Part shown: positions 46,007 to 57,030 of the stretch, piece after piece
Layout of the letters: each line of letters starts with the position of its first letter
Position numbering within the stretch: position 1 is the first letter of the stretch
Assembly: GCF_001654845.1 (NCBI RefSeq)
Contig: NZ_LXES01000024.1
Location: forward strand, 62,001 to 126,000
Length of the DNA: 64,000 nt
Direction of reading: 5' to 3'
Origin: Enterobacter soli ATCC BAA-2102
Lineage (GTDB): Bacteria > Pseudomonadota > Gammaproteobacteria > Enterobacterales > Enterobacteriaceae
Made by a program: the position numbers and the translations under genes
The notes under the pieces: model-generated
The model's database searches: none
Told to the model about the DNA's origin: nothing
The model's input: only the letters and a program-made list of their open reading frames with translations

Positions 46007-48448
46007 ATGTCACATGATCCTTTCCAGGAACGCGAAGCCGAAAAATACGCGAATCCAATCCCAAGCCGCGAGTTCATCATTGAACACTTAACAAAGCGCG
46101 AAAAACCCGCCAATCGTGAAGAACTTGCCGTTGAATTAAACATTGAAGGTGAAGAGCAAATTGAAGCCCTTCGCCGCCGCCTGCGTGCCATGGAGCGCGA
46201 CGGGCAACTGGTCTTTACCCGCCGCCAGTGCTACGCCCTGCCTGAACGTCTTGATCTGCTGAAAGGGATCGTCATTGGTCACCGTGACGGCTACGGTTTC
46301 CTGCGCGTGGAAGGACGTAAAGACGACCTGTACCTGTCATCCGAACAGATGAAGATGTGCATTCATGGCGATCAAATTCTGGCTCAGCCACTGGGTGCCG
46401 ATCGTAAAGGTCGTCGCGAAGCGCGCGTGGTGCGCATTCTTGTACCGAAGACCAGCCAGATTGTCGGCCGCTATTTTACCGATGCAGGCGTGGGTTTTGT
46501 GGTGCCGGATGATAGCCGCCTGAGTTTCGATATCCTGATCCCGCCTGAAGAAGTCATGGGCGCGCGGATGGGCTTTGTGGTCGTCGTCGAACTGACCCAG
46601 CGCCCGACTCGTCGCACCAAAGCGGTAGGTAAAATTGTTGAAGTGCTTGGCGATAACATGGGCACGGGTATGGCGGTTGATATGGCGCTGCGTACCCATG
46701 AAATCCCCTATGTATGGCCAAAAGCCGTTGAAGAGCAGATTGTCGGCCTGAAAGAAGTGGTGCCGGAAGAGTCCAAAGCAGGCCGCGTGGACCTGCGCTC
46801 CCTGCCGCTGGTCACGATTGATGGTGAAGATGCGCGTGACTTCGATGACGCCGTGTACTGCGAGAAAAAACGCGGTGGCGGCTGGCGCCTGTGGGTGGCT
46901 ATCGCCGACGTAAGCTATTACGTTCGCCCGCATACGCCGCTGGATAATGAAGCCCGCAGCCGTGGTACATCGGTTTACTTCCCGTCCCAGGTTGTACCGA
47001 TGCTGCCGGAAGTACTCTCTAACGGCCTGTGCTCCCTGAACCCGCAGGTTGATCGCCTGTGTATGGTGTGTGAGATGACTATCTCCACCAAAGGCCGCTT
47101 AACCGGTTATAAGTTCTACGAAGCGGTGATGAGCTCTCATGCGCGTCTGACCTATACCAAGGTCTGGCATATGCTCCAGGGCGACCAGGATCTGCGTGAA
47201 CAATACGCACCGCTGGTCAAACACATCGAAGAACTGCACAACCTTTACAAGACGCTGGATCAGGCGCGCGAAGAGCGCGGCGGGATCTCGTTTGAAAGCG
47301 AAGAGGCGAAGTTTATCTTCAACGCCGAACGTCGTATCGAGCGTATTGAGCAGACGCAGCGTAACGATGCGCACAAACTGATTGAAGAGTGCATGATTCT
47401 GGCGAACATCTCAGCGGCGCGTTTCGTTGAAAAAGCCAAAGAGCCAGCACTGTTCCGTATCCACGATAAACCAAGCACCGAAGCGATTACCGCATTCCGT
47501 ACTGTTCTGGCCGAGCTGGGTCTTGAACTGCCGGGCGGCAACAAGCCGGAGCCGCGTGATTATGCTGAACTGCTGGAGTCCATCGGCGACCGCCCTGACG
47601 CAGAAATGCTGCAAACCATGCTGCTACGCTCTATGAAGCAAGCGATTTACGATCCGGAAAACCGGGGTCACTTTGGCCTGGCGTTGCAGTCGTATGCACA
47701 CTTCACGTCCCCTATCCGCCGTTATCCGGATCTCTCCCTGCACCGTGCGATTAAGTATCTGCTGGCGCAGGAGCAGGGGCATAAGGGCAACACTACGGAA
47801 ACGGGTGGTTATCACTACTCGATGGAAGAGATGCTGCAACTGGGCCAGCACTGCTCCATGACCGAACGCCGCGCTGATGAAGCCACGCGTGAAGTCTCCG
47901 ACTGGCTGAAATGCGACTTTATGCTGGATCAGGTCGGTAACGTCTTCAAGGGCGTGATTGCCAGCGTGACCGGCTTTGGTTTCTTTGTCCGTCTCGACGA
48001 TCTGTTTATCGATGGCCTGGTACATGTGTCCAGTCTGGATAACGACTACTACCGCTTTGACCAGGTTGGCCAGCGTCTGATTGGCGAATCCGGCGGCCAG
48101 ACTTATCGCCTGGGCGATCGTGTCGAAGTGAAAGTCGAAGCCGTTAATATGGACGAGCGTAAAATCGACTTTAGCCTGATTTCCAGCGAGCGTGGCCCAC
48201 GTAATGTTGGCAAAACTGCGCGTGAGAAAGCCAAAAAAGGCGGCAACGGTAACACCAGCGGCAAGCGTCGCCAGGCTGGTAAAAAGGTAAACTTTGAGCC
48301 GGACAGCGCCTTCCGTGGCGAAAAGAAAAAGAAACCGAAGGCCGCGAAGAAAGAAGCTCGCTCAGCGAAAAAGCCTTCCGCTAAGACCCAAAAAATTGCT
48401 GCCGCCACCAAAGCGAAGCGCGCGGCGAAGAAAACGCAGGCGGAGTAA
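46007..48448 (+). CDS. rnr: Ribonuclease R
   Basis: RNase R is a 3'-to-5' exonuclease that degrades structured RNA and serves tmRNA quality control. The 813-residue protein has an N-terminal helix-turn-helix, cold-shock domains, the RNB catalytic block [13 protein letters not shown] with its metal-binding aspartates, an S1 domain, and a lysine-rich tail (about 745-813). I chose the ATG at 46007, with GGAGG seven bases before it; the E. coli protein has the same length. Confidence 0.98.
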   Translation: MSHDPFQEREAEKYANPIPSREFIIEHLTKREKPANREELAVELNIEGEEQIEALRRRLRAMERDGQLVFTRRQCYALPERLDLLKGIVIGHRDGYGFLRVEGRKDDLYLSSEQMKMCIHGDQILAQPLGADRKGRREARVVRILVPKTSQIVGRYFTDAGVGFVVPDDSRLSFDILIPPEEVMGARMGFVVVVELTQRPTRRTKAVGKIVEVLGDNMGTGMAVDMALRTHEIPYVWPKAVEEQIVGLKEVVPEESKAGRVDLRSLPLVTIDGEDARDFDDAVYCEKKRGGGWRLWVAIADVSYYVRPHTPLDNEARSRGTSVYFPSQVVPMLPEVLSNGLCSLNPQVDRLCMVCEMTISTKGRLTGYKFYEAVMSSHARLTYTKVWHMLQGDQDLREQYAPLVKHIEELHNLYKTLDQAREERGGISFESEEAKFIFNAERRIERIEQTQRNDAHKLIEECMILANISAARFVEKAKEPALFRIHDKPSTEAITAFRTVLAELGLELPGGNKPEPRDYAELLESIGDRPDAEMLQTMLLRSMKQAIYDPENRGHFGLALQSYAHFTSPIRRYPDLSLHRAIKYLLAQEQGHKGNTTETGGYHYSMEEMLQLGQHCSMTERRADEATREVSDWLKCDFMLDQVGNVFKGVIASVTGFGFFVRLDDLFIDGLVHVSSLDNDYYRFDQVGQRLIGESGGQTYRLGDRVEVKVEAVNMDERKIDFSLISSERGPRNVGKTAREKAKKGGNGNTSGKRRQAGKKVNFEPDSAFRGEKKKKPKAAKKEARSAKKPSAKTQKIAAATKAKRAAKKTQAE

Positions 48449-48454
48449 TTCCGC

Positions 48455-48489
48455 CCCTCACCCTGACCCTCTCCCCACGGGGAGAGGGA
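48455..48489. repeat. boxC-like repeat before rlmB
   Basis: CCCTCACCCTGACCCTCTCC continues to a hairpin with GGGGAGAGGG. An inverted copy is at 49290-49322, on the other side of rlmB. Confidence 0.65.
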
Positions 48490-48516
48490 AAAGTATCGTT
48501 ATAATGAGAACCATCA

Positions 48517-49251
48517 ATGAGTGAAATGATTTACGGCATCCACGCGGTGCAAGCCCTGCTGGAGCGCGCGCCGGAGCGTTTTCAGGAAGTCTTTATTCTG
48601 AAAGGGCGTGAAGATAAACGTCTGATGCCGCTTATCCACGCGCTTGAAGCTCAGGGCGTGGTGATCCAGCTGGCGAACCGCCAGTTCCTGGATGAGAAAA
48701 GCGAAGGCGCGGTTCACCAGGGCATTATTGCGCGCGTGAAGCCGGGCCGTCAGTATCAGGAAAACGATCTGCCGGATCTGATTGCCGAACTGGATAACCC
48801 GTTCTTCCTGATCCTGGACGGCGTGACCGATCCGCACAACCTGGGCGCGTGTCTGCGTAGTGCTGATGCGGCCGGTGTGCACGCGGTTATCGTGCCAAAA
48901 GATCGCTCTGCACAGCTGAACGCCACGGCCAAAAAAGTGGCCTGCGGCGCGGCAGAGAACGTTCCGCTGATCCGTGTTACCAACCTGGCGCGTACCATGC
49001 GTCTGCTTCAGGAAGAGAACATCTGGATCGTGGGCACCGCGGGTGAAGCCGACCATACTCTGTATCAGAGCAAAATGACCGGTCGTCTGGCACTGGTGAT
49101 GGGTGCAGAGGGTGAAGGAATGCGTCGCCTGACGCGCGAACACTGCGATGAGCTGATCAGCATCCCGATGGCGGGCAGCGTGTCGTCTCTGAACGTGTCT
49201 GTGGCCACAGGTATTTGCCTGTTTGAAGCAGTGCGTCAGCGCGGAGAATAA
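48517..49251 (+). CDS. rlmB: 23S rRNA 2'-O-methyltransferase RlmB
   Basis: RlmB methylates the ribose of G2251 in 23S rRNA. The 244-residue SpoU-type enzyme has the knot motifs [27 protein letters not shown] and [17 protein letters not shown], with an N-terminal substrate-binding domain. It follows rnr across a boxC-like repeat and ends at a terminator. Confidence 0.97.
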   Translation: MSEMIYGIHAVQALLERAPERFQEVFILKGREDKRLMPLIHALEAQGVVIQLANRQFLDEKSEGAVHQGIIARVKPGRQYQENDLPDLIAELDNPFFLILDGVTDPHNLGACLRSADAAGVHAVIVPKDRSAQLNATAKKVACGAAENVPLIRVTNLARTMRLLQEENIWIVGTAGEADHTLYQSKMTGRLALVMGAEGEGMRRLTREHCDELISIPMAGSVSSLNVSVATGICLFEAVRQRGE

Positions 49252-49256
49252 ACAGC

Positions 49257-49288
49257 AAGGCCGTCCGATGGACGGCCTTTTGTGTTTT
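49257..49288 (+). terminator. Terminator after rlmB
   Basis: AAGGCCGTCC, GAT, GGACGGCCTT form a 10-bp stem followed by TTGTGTTTT. Confidence 0.9.
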
Positions 49289-49289
49289 C

Positions 49290-49322
49290 TCCCTCTCCCG
49301 GTGGGAGAGGGCCGGGGTGAGG
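49290..49322. repeat. boxC-like repeat after rlmB, inverted copy
   Basis: CCCTCTCCCGGTGGGAGAGG continues GCCGGGGTGAGGG, the reverse complement of the 48455-48489 element with a few changes. It lies just before the end of the convergent transporter gene. Confidence 0.65.
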
Positions 49323-49341
49323 GCACCAGACGGTGACAGCA

Positions 49342-50631
49342 TTACTCCTCCAGTGACCGCAAATGGTCATCCTTTCTGAGCGTCATCAGTGCCACAATAC
49401 TCACCACCGCCGTTGCCATGACGTAATACGCCGGAATGTCCAGGTTGCCTGTCTCTTTAATCAGCCCGGTGATAATCAAACCCGCACAGCCCGAAAAAAT
49501 AGCGTTTGAGAGCGAGTAGGCCAGCCCAAGCCCGGTATAACGCACGCGGGTCGGGAACATCTCGGAGAGCATCGCAGGCCCCGGCCCTGCCAGCATTCCC
49601 ACCAGACCGCCTGCAACCAGCACTACAATTGCTTTTACCGCCAGCGTGCTGGACTCTGCCTGGAGGATTTTAAGCAGCGGCAAGGCGAGGATCAGAAGCA
49701 GCCCGGTGGCAATGAGCATCACGGTACGTCGGCCGATCCGGTCGCTCAGGATCCCCGACGGAATGATGGTCAGTGCAAAGCCGATATTGGAAATCACCGC
49801 AATCAACAATGCCTGATTAAACCCGGTATGCAGCGCAGACTGGAGGTAGGTGGGCATGATCACCAGATAGGTATAGCCCGCTGCCGACCACACCATGACC
49901 CGGCCAATCCCCATCACGATGGCTTTCAGCGTCGCCGCAGTGTGAGCCTGAGCGACAACCGGCTTTTCCTGTTGCTGGACGAAGCTTGGCGTCTCTTCCA
50001 TGCTCACGCGCAGCCACAGGGCAACTGCGCCCATCGGCAGAGCCAGGAAGAACGGAATACGCCAGCCCCAGTCGTGCAGTGCCTCCGGGGTAAGCAACGC
50101 AGAGAGGAGGGCGACAATACCCGCACCCGCCAGCAGCCCCAGCGCCACGGTGAAAGATTGCCATGCGCCGTACAGGCCACGTTTGCCTCGTGGAGCAAAC
50201 TCGGTCATTAGCGAGACCGCGCCACCGTATTCACCCCCGGCGAACAGCCCCTGCAATATGCGAAGCAACGTCATCATCAGCGGTGCGGCAATCCCGATGC
50301 TCGCATACACTGGCACAATACCAATCGCGGCGGTGGCGAGCGTCATCAGCACCAGGACTATAATCAGCGTGGGTTTGCGGCCAATCCTGTCACCTATCCG
50401 GCCGAACACGACGGCACCGAGCGGGCGAAAGAAGAAGGCGATGGCAAACGAGGCGTAGGTGAGGATCAGGCTGGTCAGCCCCGCGTCCCCTTCCAGCTGG
50501 AAGAAGTTCTTCGCAATCACGGTCGCCAGAAAACCGTACACCGCAAATTCATACCATTCGATGAAATTACCTATAGAGCCGGCAATGAGTGCGCGCTTGT
50601 GCGCATCCGGCGCAAAGTGTGAAGGTTGCAT
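49342..50631 (-). CDS. MHS-family (metabolite:H+ symporter) MFS transporter
   Basis: The 429-residue protein has about 12 membrane helices and the MFS motif A (FGRIGDRIGRKPTL). The NFIEWYEFAVYGF segment in helix 1 and the LRILQGLFAGGEYGGA block are typical of the MHS group (ProP, ShiA, YhjE relatives). The substrate is unknown. I chose the ATG at 50631 because GAGGA lies five bases before it. E. coli K-12 does not have this gene between rlmB and aidB. Confidence 0.85.
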   Translation of the reverse strand: MQPSHFAPDAHKRALIAGSIGNFIEWYEFAVYGFLATVIAKNFFQLEGDAGLTSLILTYASFAIAFFFRPLGAVVFGRIGDRIGRKPTLIIVLVLMTLATAAIGIVPVYASIGIAAPLMMTLLRILQGLFAGGEYGGAVSLMTEFAPRGKRGLYGAWQSFTVALGLLAGAGIVALLSALLTPEALHDWGWRIPFFLALPMGAVALWLRVSMEETPSFVQQQEKPVVAQAHTAATLKAIVMGIGRVMVWSAAGYTYLVIMPTYLQSALHTGFNQALLIAVISNIGFALTIIPSGILSDRIGRRTVMLIATGLLLILALPLLKILQAESSTLAVKAIVVLVAGGLVGMLAGPGPAMLSEMFPTRVRYTGLGLAYSLSNAIFSGCAGLIITGLIKETGNLDIPAYYVMATAVVSIVALMTLRKDDHLRSLEE

Positions 50632-50823
50632 AAGGATCCTCACTGGAAGAGTAAGAATAAATTATTCAACAAATAATCGGTGATGAAATAGTTTATTCTT
50701 ATGTTATGTGAGCTATTTCACGAATGATTTCAGTGGGATTGCCACCCTGTGACCCCACTCCCATGCAGCGTTAGCCTGTGCTGTCCATACTTACCTTCAT
50801 TGCCACTGAAGGAGGGACACAAC

Positions 50824-52446
50824 ATGAACTGGCAAACGCATACGGTTTTTAATCAGCCTGTGCCGCTTTCCAACAGCAATCTTTTCCTCTCGGATTGCGC
50901 TTTGCGTGAAGCGGTAAACCGCGAAGGGGCGGAGTGGGACATGGAACTGCTCGCCAGCATCGGCCAGCAGTTGGGTACGGCAGAATCCCTGGAGCTTGGC
51001 AGGCTGGCGAACGTCAATCCGCCGGAACTTCTGCGCTATGACGCCACGGGCGAACGGCTGGATGATGTGCGTTTTCACCCTGCCTGGCATTTACTGATGC
51101 AGGGGCTATGTGCCAACCGGGTTCACAACCTGGCGTGGGAAGAGGACGCGCGCAAAGGCTCGTTCGTTGCCAGGGCGGCACGCTTTATCCTCCATGCGCA
51201 GGTAGAAGCGGGTACGCTTTGCCCCGTCACCATGACCTTCGCCGCCACGCCGTTGCTTCAGCAGGCACTGCCCAAAATCTTTCGTGACTGGCTCACGCCT
51301 TTGCACAGCGATCGCTATGACCCGCATCTCGCGCCAGGTGGACAAAAGCGTGGGGTGTTGATTGGTATGGGGATGACCGAAAAACAGGGCGGTTCGGATG
51401 TTCTCAGCAATACCACCAAAGCGGAGAAAAGCAGTGACGGCAGTTACCGGCTGGTGGGCCACAAATGGTTTTTCTCGGTGCCACAAAGTGACGCGCACCT
51501 GGTGCTGGCCCAGGCGAAAGGGGGGTTATCCTGCTTTTTTGTCCCGCGCTTTTTACCTGACGGGCAGCGCAATGCCGTACGTCTGGAGCGGCTGAAAGAT
51601 AAGCTGGGCAACCGCTCCAACGCCAGCAGCGAAGTGGAGCTTCTGGACGCCGTCGGCTGGCTTTTGGGTGAAGAGGGCGAAGGGATTCGACAAATCCTCA
51701 GGATGGGCGGCATGACGCGCTTCGACTGCGCGCTTGGCAGCCACGGCCTGATGCGCCGGGCGTTGTCTGTGGCGCTGTACCATGCCCATCAGCGACAGAC
51801 ATTTGGTAAGAACCTTATCGATCAGCCTTTAATGCGCGATGTACTGAGCCGGATGGCGCTGGTGCTTGAGGGACAAACCGCGCTGCTGTTTCGCCTTGCC
51901 CGTGCCTGGGACTCGCGGGAAGACGTGCAGGAAGCGGCCTGGGCGCGGCTTTTCACCCCAGCAGCAAAATATGGCGTGTGCAAAGCTGGTATCCCGTTTG
52001 TGGCGGAGGCGATGGAGGTGCTGGGCGGGATTGGCTATTGCGAAGAGAGTGAACTTCCACGCCTGTACCGGGAAATGCCGGTGAACAGCATCTGGGAAGG
52101 CTCGGGCAACATCATGTGCCTGGATGTTCTGCGAGTACTGACAAAGCAGCCCGGCATTCTTGAGCTGCTCACCGACGATTTTGTGCAGGTAAAAGGGCAG
52201 GATCGGCATTTTGATCGTAGCTGGCGTCAGCTTCAGCAAAAACTGCGTAAACCTCAGGAGGCGCAGAGCAGGGAGATCACGCAACAGCTCTTTTTGCTGG
52301 GCGCCGGAAGCCAGATGCTGCGGCACGCATCGCCGCCGGTCGCGCAGGCGTGGTGCCGCATGATGCTCGATACCCGTGGCGGCTCACTTCTGAGCGAACA
52401 GGTACAGAATGACCTGCTGCTGCGTGCCACGGGCAGGGTGGGTTAG
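50824..52446 (+). CDS. aidB: Acyl-CoA-dehydrogenase-like alkylation-response protein AidB
   Basis: AidB is induced by Ada after alkylation damage; it binds FAD and DNA and belongs to the acyl-CoA dehydrogenase family. The 540-residue protein has the flavin-binding block [20 protein letters not shown] and the [18 protein letters not shown] segment. GGAGGG lies before the ATG at 50824. The last four bases (TTAG) are shared with the stop of the convergent chemoreceptor. Confidence 0.95.
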   Translation: MNWQTHTVFNQPVPLSNSNLFLSDCALREAVNREGAEWDMELLASIGQQLGTAESLELGRLANVNPPELLRYDATGERLDDVRFHPAWHLLMQGLCANRVHNLAWEEDARKGSFVARAARFILHAQVEAGTLCPVTMTFAATPLLQQALPKIFRDWLTPLHSDRYDPHLAPGGQKRGVLIGMGMTEKQGGSDVLSNTTKAEKSSDGSYRLVGHKWFFSVPQSDAHLVLAQAKGGLSCFFVPRFLPDGQRNAVRLERLKDKLGNRSNASSEVELLDAVGWLLGEEGEGIRQILRMGGMTRFDCALGSHGLMRRALSVALYHAHQRQTFGKNLIDQPLMRDVLSRMALVLEGQTALLFRLARAWDSREDVQEAAWARLFTPAAKYGVCKAGIPFVAEAMEVLGGIGYCEESELPRLYREMPVNSIWEGSGNIMCLDVLRVLTKQPGILELLTDDFVQVKGQDRHFDRSWRQLQQKLRKPQEAQSREITQQLFLLGAGSQMLRHASPPVAQAWCRMMLDTRGGSLLSEQVQNDLLLRATGRVG

Positions 52447-54374
52447 TCTTTTAACTGGAACAGGCTGACCAGTTGGGTAAGGTGTGAGCCTTTCTCACGC
52501 AGCGTTTGTGCGGTTTGCTCGCTGCGTGAAACGCGGTCGGCGTTGATATGTGAAGCTTCGCCAATGTGCGTCATGGCAAGGTTAACCTGATGGATCCCCG
52601 CCGACTGCTCGTGGGAAGCGTGGTTAATCTCCGTGACCAGCTGGCTGATGTTATCGATATGAAGGATGATGGCATCCATCGCCAGACGCGTCTGTTCAGA
52701 CAGCGCGTGGCCTTCGCTCACTTTATTCAGCGTGTCGCCAATCAGCTGCTCAATCTCTTTCACCGCATTGGCACTACGTGCTGCCAGGGCGCGAACTTCT
52801 TGCGCCACCACGGCGAAACCCTTGCCATGCTCCCCGGCGCGCGCCGCCTCAACCGCCGCATTGAGCGCCAGAATATTGGTCTGAAATGCAATTGATTCAA
52901 TCACGCGCGTGATGTCTTCGATACGTTTCGATGCGTCGCGAATATCATCCATGGTGGCTACCGCGTGGGTGACCGTCTTGCCGCCCTGATGCACGGCCTG
53001 TGAGGTTTCGCCCACCAGTTGCTGTGTTTGCTCCATGTTGGCAGCATTTTGCTGCACGGTCGCGGCAAGTTGCTCCATGCTGGCCGATGTCTCTTCCACG
53101 CTGCTGGCCTGTTTGTTGATCTGCTCTGAGATCTCCCCGCTATCCGAGGCCAGTGCGTTCGTGCCCATGTGGATCTCGCCCGCGGCTTCCCGAACCTGAA
53201 GCACGATTTTTTGTAATCCGGCACCGATCCCGTTAATGGCGGTGATCAACTGGCCCACTTCATCACGACGGGTGACGGGGAGGTTGGCGCGGAGGTCGCC
53301 AGCGGCATATTGACGTGCCAGGTGGATAACATCGCGCAGCGGGCGCGTCAGCATCCTGCGAATGATAAGGACAAACAGGCCCGCGAAGAGCGCGGATAAC
53401 ACCACGCCCGCCAGCAGGAAACGGTCACGTAACGTCGTCACGCTGGCGAGAAGTACCGATTTATCCACTTCGCCCACAATGGTCCAGTTCCAGCCAGGCA
53501 TCGGCGTCCAGGCCATTTTCAAGGTGCGGCCATCATCGCTTTCGCGTTCCAGCGTGCCGGATTTATCGCTCATCAACTGCTGCTGGATTGCGTTGCTCCA
53601 CTTAGGTAACTGGCCCTCTTCGCTGGAATGGAACAGGAATTGCCCGTGTGTTTTTCCGTTGCTGCGATCCAGAACAAAGAAATGGCCGCTCTCACCCAGA
53701 CGGCGGTTGAGGATTTTCTCGCGCATGACGTTCCAGGAGTGGGTGATATCCACGCCGACGAACATAATGGCAATGACCTGGCCATCGCTGTTTTTAACGG
53801 GTTGATATTGGGTGATGTAGCGTTTGCCGAATAGCAATGCCAGGCCGCGATACACTTCGCCCTTGCTAACGGCGGCAAAGGCCGGGCTTGCCGTGTCCAG
53901 CACGGTGCCAATGGCCCGATCGCCGTTTTCCTTGCGCAGCGAGGTGGCCACGCGGACAAAGTCGTTACCGCTGCGTACAAACAGGGTTGAGATAGCGCCT
54001 GTACGGCTCAGAAAGTCGTCAGAAAGGCTATTATTTTCATGAAGTTCCGTTTCACCACCTTTCAGCAGGGGGACGTTCATCCCATTGATTGTGCGATTCT
54101 GGCTATTATCGATGTTGAGCGGCTGAGGTAAAAAGGTGCTGAACAGTCGGGTATAACTTTCAACCTCTTCGCTCAGGCTGGTGTTAAACATTTGAACCAT
54201 ATCAACCATGCCGGTGGACTGGTTGTGCAGGTCTTCGACTGCAAGGGCTTCAAGCTGCTGGCTGGTTTTATGGCTAAGCAGAAAAGTGAAGAACAGGAAA
54301 AGAATAGCGACACTCACGCCGGTAAGCAGCGATAGCTTAGTGCCCAGACCCGCACGGCGGAAAAAACTGTTCAT
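52443..54374 (-). CDS. Methyl-accepting chemotaxis protein
   Basis: The 643-residue receptor has TM1 at about 14-34, a large periplasmic sensor (about 35-318) of Cache type with the [11 protein letters not shown] segment at its end, TM2 at about 319-339, a HAMP domain at about 340-392, and a long signalling coiled coil whose tip includes [19 protein letters not shown]. The C terminus is FQLKD, so the NWETF tether for CheR/CheB is absent. The ligand is unknown. E. coli K-12 has no receptor gene between aidB and yjfN. Confidence 0.93.
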   Translation of the reverse strand: MNSFFRRAGLGTKLSLLTGVSVAILFLFFTFLLSHKTSQQLEALAVEDLHNQSTGMVDMVQMFNTSLSEEVESYTRLFSTFLPQPLNIDNSQNRTINGMNVPLLKGGETELHENNSLSDDFLSRTGAISTLFVRSGNDFVRVATSLRKENGDRAIGTVLDTASPAFAAVSKGEVYRGLALLFGKRYITQYQPVKNSDGQVIAIMFVGVDITHSWNVMREKILNRRLGESGHFFVLDRSNGKTHGQFLFHSSEEGQLPKWSNAIQQQLMSDKSGTLERESDDGRTLKMAWTPMPGWNWTIVGEVDKSVLLASVTTLRDRFLLAGVVLSALFAGLFVLIIRRMLTRPLRDVIHLARQYAAGDLRANLPVTRRDEVGQLITAINGIGAGLQKIVLQVREAAGEIHMGTNALASDSGEISEQINKQASSVEETSASMEQLAATVQQNAANMEQTQQLVGETSQAVHQGGKTVTHAVATMDDIRDASKRIEDITRVIESIAFQTNILALNAAVEAARAGEHGKGFAVVAQEVRALAARSANAVKEIEQLIGDTLNKVSEGHALSEQTRLAMDAIILHIDNISQLVTEINHASHEQSAGIHQVNLAMTHIGEASHINADRVSRSEQTAQTLREKGSHLTQLVSLFQLKD

Positions 54375-54496
54375 AAATTGCTCATTATTGAAAAGGTATG
54401 GCTCTTCAACGGCAGGGCAGAGATAACATTTATCTTCTTAATGTAACAAAATGTTATTCAATTGTTTTTGAATGATTTATTAAAGGATAAAAGATT

Positions 54497-54533
54497 TGCA
54501 AAAACGAAAAGCCACTAAAAATAAGTGGCTTTT
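54497..54533 (-). terminator. Terminator after yjfN
   Basis: On the minus strand AAAAGCCACT, a short AT loop and AGTGGCTTTT are followed by CGTTTTTGC. It separates yjfN from the chemoreceptor gene. Confidence 0.85.
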
Positions 54534-54544
54534 ATCTGGAGGAA

Positions 54545-54820
54545 TTACACATAGAGAATGGCCTGTACCCGCCACTGATCGACGTGGTTATCTTCCTGCA
54601 TCTGGATGATGCGATACCAGGAAGCACCCTGTTCATCTGCTTTTAATGCAACTACACGTTCAACGTCTTGCGGGCTCCCCGAAATGTTATTCACGGAGAT
54701 CTGGCCAATTTCATTGAGGCCAGTAACACAATCAGCACTGGCGAATTCAGCTGACTGCGCAGTCGTGCTCACAAGGCCTGCTGAGAGCAACAGAGAGGTC
54801 AAAGCAAGAGTTCGTTTCAT
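54545..54820 (-). CDS. yjfN: DUF1471 (YhcN/BhsA-type) protein YjfN
   Basis: This 91-residue secreted protein matches E. coli YjfN, with a signal peptide ending near TAQSAEF and a mature DUF1471 domain (VTGLNEIGQISVNNISGS). These small periplasmic proteins respond to envelope stress; the precise role is not settled. The ATG at 54820 has GGAG six bases before it; the ATG 12 bases upstream is too close to that site. Confidence 0.9.
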   Translation of the reverse strand: MKRTLALTSLLLSAGLVSTTAQSAEFASADCVTGLNEIGQISVNNISGSPQDVERVVALKADEQGASWYRIIQMQEDNHVDQWRVQAILYV

Positions 54821-54968
54821 CGTCAGCTCCATTTCACATGTCTCCGGTATCCGCCGGGCAATCCTTCGCGAATAAACTCACTTCCATTGTTGCGGGCATG
54901 GAGTTTATTGTGGACAGGAAAATGTCTATGGACGCAAAGCAGTGTAAATGTCGTTCAAATGAAGCCCA

Positions 54969-55298
54969 TTACTTACGGTACAAAATCGCCTGTGAGTACC
55001 ACTGTCCCGTAATGATGGTTTCATCAACCATGATGATCACGTAATAATCTGCTTTTGCAGCGACGGCCTGGGCTTTTATTGCGGCTTGCGCATCATCCGG
55101 GGAGCCGCGAACAAGCGCGGAAACAGTACCCATTCGTTGTAATCCTTCCGTCTGATTACGACGAATTTCCTGCGGGTGATCGGCAACCGGGGGAGCGGGT
55201 TGTGGCGTGCCTTGCAGCGCGCTACAGCCACTAAGCAGTGACACCAGCAATAAAGCAGCAAACCTGCGCATAACCATATCTCGTTTCCTGATAGCCAT
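54969..55298 (-). CDS. bsmA: DUF1471 lipoprotein BsmA (YjfO)
   Basis: BsmA is linked to biofilm formation under peroxide stress. The 109-residue precursor has lipobox LSGC (within LLVSLLSGCSALQG) and a DUF1471 domain (AVAAKADYYVIIMVDE). The ATG at 55298 gives the E. coli length; later in-frame ATGs are possible starts. It is upstream of yjfN, on the same strand. Confidence 0.88.
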   Translation of the reverse strand: MAIRKRDMVMRRFAALLLVSLLSGCSALQGTPQPAPPVADHPQEIRRNQTEGLQRMGTVSALVRGSPDDAQAAIKAQAVAAKADYYVIIMVDETIITGQWYSQAILYRK

Positions 55299-55435
55299 AG
55301 TGTAGTTGTCTGTAAATTTAGTTTTGGGGGAATGTTCCCGAAGTGTTATCTGGGGCGTAAATTTCGAATGAAAATGTCGTGAAAGCGTAACCCAGTTCTC
55401 AACATTATGAATCATTCAATTGCAAAGGATCGACA

Positions 55436-56167
55436 ATGATAGAACTTGAAACACAACGACTCGGTGACCACGAAATTTTACATGCTTTTCCGGCGGGAAA
55501 AGGTCAGCAACCGTTGCCCGTTGTGGTTTTTTATCATGGGTTTACTTCATCTAAGCTGGTTTACAGCTACTTTGCGGTCGCGCTGGCGCAGGCCGGTTTT
55601 CGTGTGGTAATGCCGGATGCCCCCGATCACGGCGCACGCTTTACGGGTGATGAACAGGCTCGTCTTGGGCAGTTCTGGCAAATCCTTCACGGCAGCCTTA
55701 ACGAGTTCGCCGCGCTGCGAGATGCATTGCACCAGGCGGGGCTGGTGGCGGATAACCGTCTGGCGGTGGCAGGGGCATCAATGGGGGGCATGACGGCTCT
55801 TGGGATCATGGCCCATCATCCAGAGGTGAAATCTGTGGCCTGCCTGATGGGTTCCGGATATTTCACTTCCCTCTCGCAGACGCTGTTCCCACCTCGCGAG
55901 CAGGATGATGTTGAGGCTGTGATGGCGGCACTGGCGCAATGGGAGGTAACCCATGCATTGCCACAGCTGGCGAGCAGGCCGCTATTCCTGTGGCACGGCG
56001 AAGCAGACGACATTGTGCCTGCCGTTGAAACCTTCCGCTTGCAGCAGGCACTCAAAAGCGAAGGGCTGGACGGGAAGTTAACCTGCCAGTGGGAAGCCGG
56101 TGTGCGGCACCGCATTACGCCATCCGCGCTGGATGCCACGGTCGCGTTTTTCCGTAAGCACCTTTAA
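55436..56167 (+). CDS. yjfP: Alpha/beta-hydrolase esterase YjfP
   Basis: YjfP is an esterase of unknown natural substrate. The 243-residue protein has the nucleophile elbow GASMGGM with Ser115, an oxyanion segment FYHGFTSS, and later Asp and His candidates in HGEADDIVP and [17 protein letters not shown] precedes the ATG. The stop shares TTAA with that of ulaR. Confidence 0.93.
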   Translation: MIELETQRLGDHEILHAFPAGKGQQPLPVVVFYHGFTSSKLVYSYFAVALAQAGFRVVMPDAPDHGARFTGDEQARLGQFWQILHGSLNEFAALRDALHQAGLVADNRLAVAGASMGGMTALGIMAHHPEVKSVACLMGSGYFTSLSQTLFPPREQDDVEAVMAALAQWEVTHALPQLASRPLFLWHGEADDIVPAVETFRLQQALKSEGLDGKLTCQWEAGVRHRITPSALDATVAFFRKHL

Positions 56168-56919
56168 ACGCGCAGGATTGTGACGCCCTGATCTTCCAGC
56201 TTCTGGAGGATTACGGGATCGGCATTTTTCCCGGTGATCACCATGTCGATCTGCTCTGCGCGGCTAAACAGCATTCCGGCGCGCTCACCCACTTTGCTGC
56301 TATCGACCAGCACAACAAGCTTGCCCACTACGTTAAGCATGTTTTGCTCTGCCATCGCCGTCAGCATATCAGTTTTATACAGGCCTTCAGCGGTAAGGCC
56401 CTTGCCGCTGGTAAACATCCAGTGTCCGGCGTAGAGGCTGTTTTCGCTGTCCTGTGGGCTTAGCGTGATGGACTGGCTTTTGTTGTATTGACCGCCCATG
56501 ATCACCACGCTTTCATGCTCCTGGTCGATAAGATAGTTGGCCAGCGGCAGATAATTAGTAATGATCTGTACCGGTTTCCCGCACATCTCCCGCCCCAGCA
56601 GAAACGCAGTCGAGCCACAGTTGATCACCACGCTCTCTCCGGGATTCACCAGCTGCGAAGCCGCTCTGGCGATACGCACTTTTTCATCGTGATTCAGCGC
56701 CTGATGGATGTTCATTGGCGTCCAGCGTGGGCGCTGCTGGCTAATGGCCTCTGCACCGTTGCGGACTTTTTTCAGTTTGCCGCTTTCATCCAGCTTGTTG
56801 ATATCTCGTCGTGCCGTCGCCGGGGAAATTCCTAAACGATCGATGACGTTCTCGACGGTGACAAACCCTGTTTGCGCCAGGAGTTCCAGTAAAATTTGAT
56901 GCCGTTGCGCTTCCGTCAT
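56164..56919 (-). CDS. ulaR: DeoR-type ascorbate-utilisation repressor UlaR
   Basis: UlaR represses ulaG and ulaABCDEF until L-ascorbate-6-phosphate binds it. The 251-residue protein has an N-terminal DeoR helix-turn-helix ([20 protein letters not shown]) and a sugar-phosphate-sensing domain. It sits upstream of ulaG on the same strand. Its likely operators are at 58130-58152 and 58372-58394. Confidence 0.95.
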   Translation of the reverse strand: MTEAQRHQILLELLAQTGFVTVENVIDRLGISPATARRDINKLDESGKLKKVRNGAEAISQQRPRWTPMNIHQALNHDEKVRIARAASQLVNPGESVVINCGSTAFLLGREMCGKPVQIITNYLPLANYLIDQEHESVVIMGGQYNKSQSITLSPQDSENSLYAGHWMFTSGKGLTAEGLYKTDMLTAMAEQNMLNVVGKLVVLVDSSKVGERAGMLFSRAEQIDMVITGKNADPVILQKLEDQGVTILRV

Positions 56920-56984
56920 GAGCTATTCCGATAAAAATTGATTTGAAAAGATGATATTTGAAATAGCGTGAAATTACTAAGCTA

Positions 56985-57020
56985 AATATGAAATAGCCAG
57001 ACACAGAGGTCTGGCTATTT
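56985..57020 (-). terminator. Terminator-like hairpin after ulaG
   Basis: AAATAGCCAGAC (56991-57002) pairs perfectly with GTCTGGCTATTT (57009-57020). There is only a short T-run on the minus strand. Confidence 0.6.
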
Positions 57021-57030
57021 GGCTTCAAAA

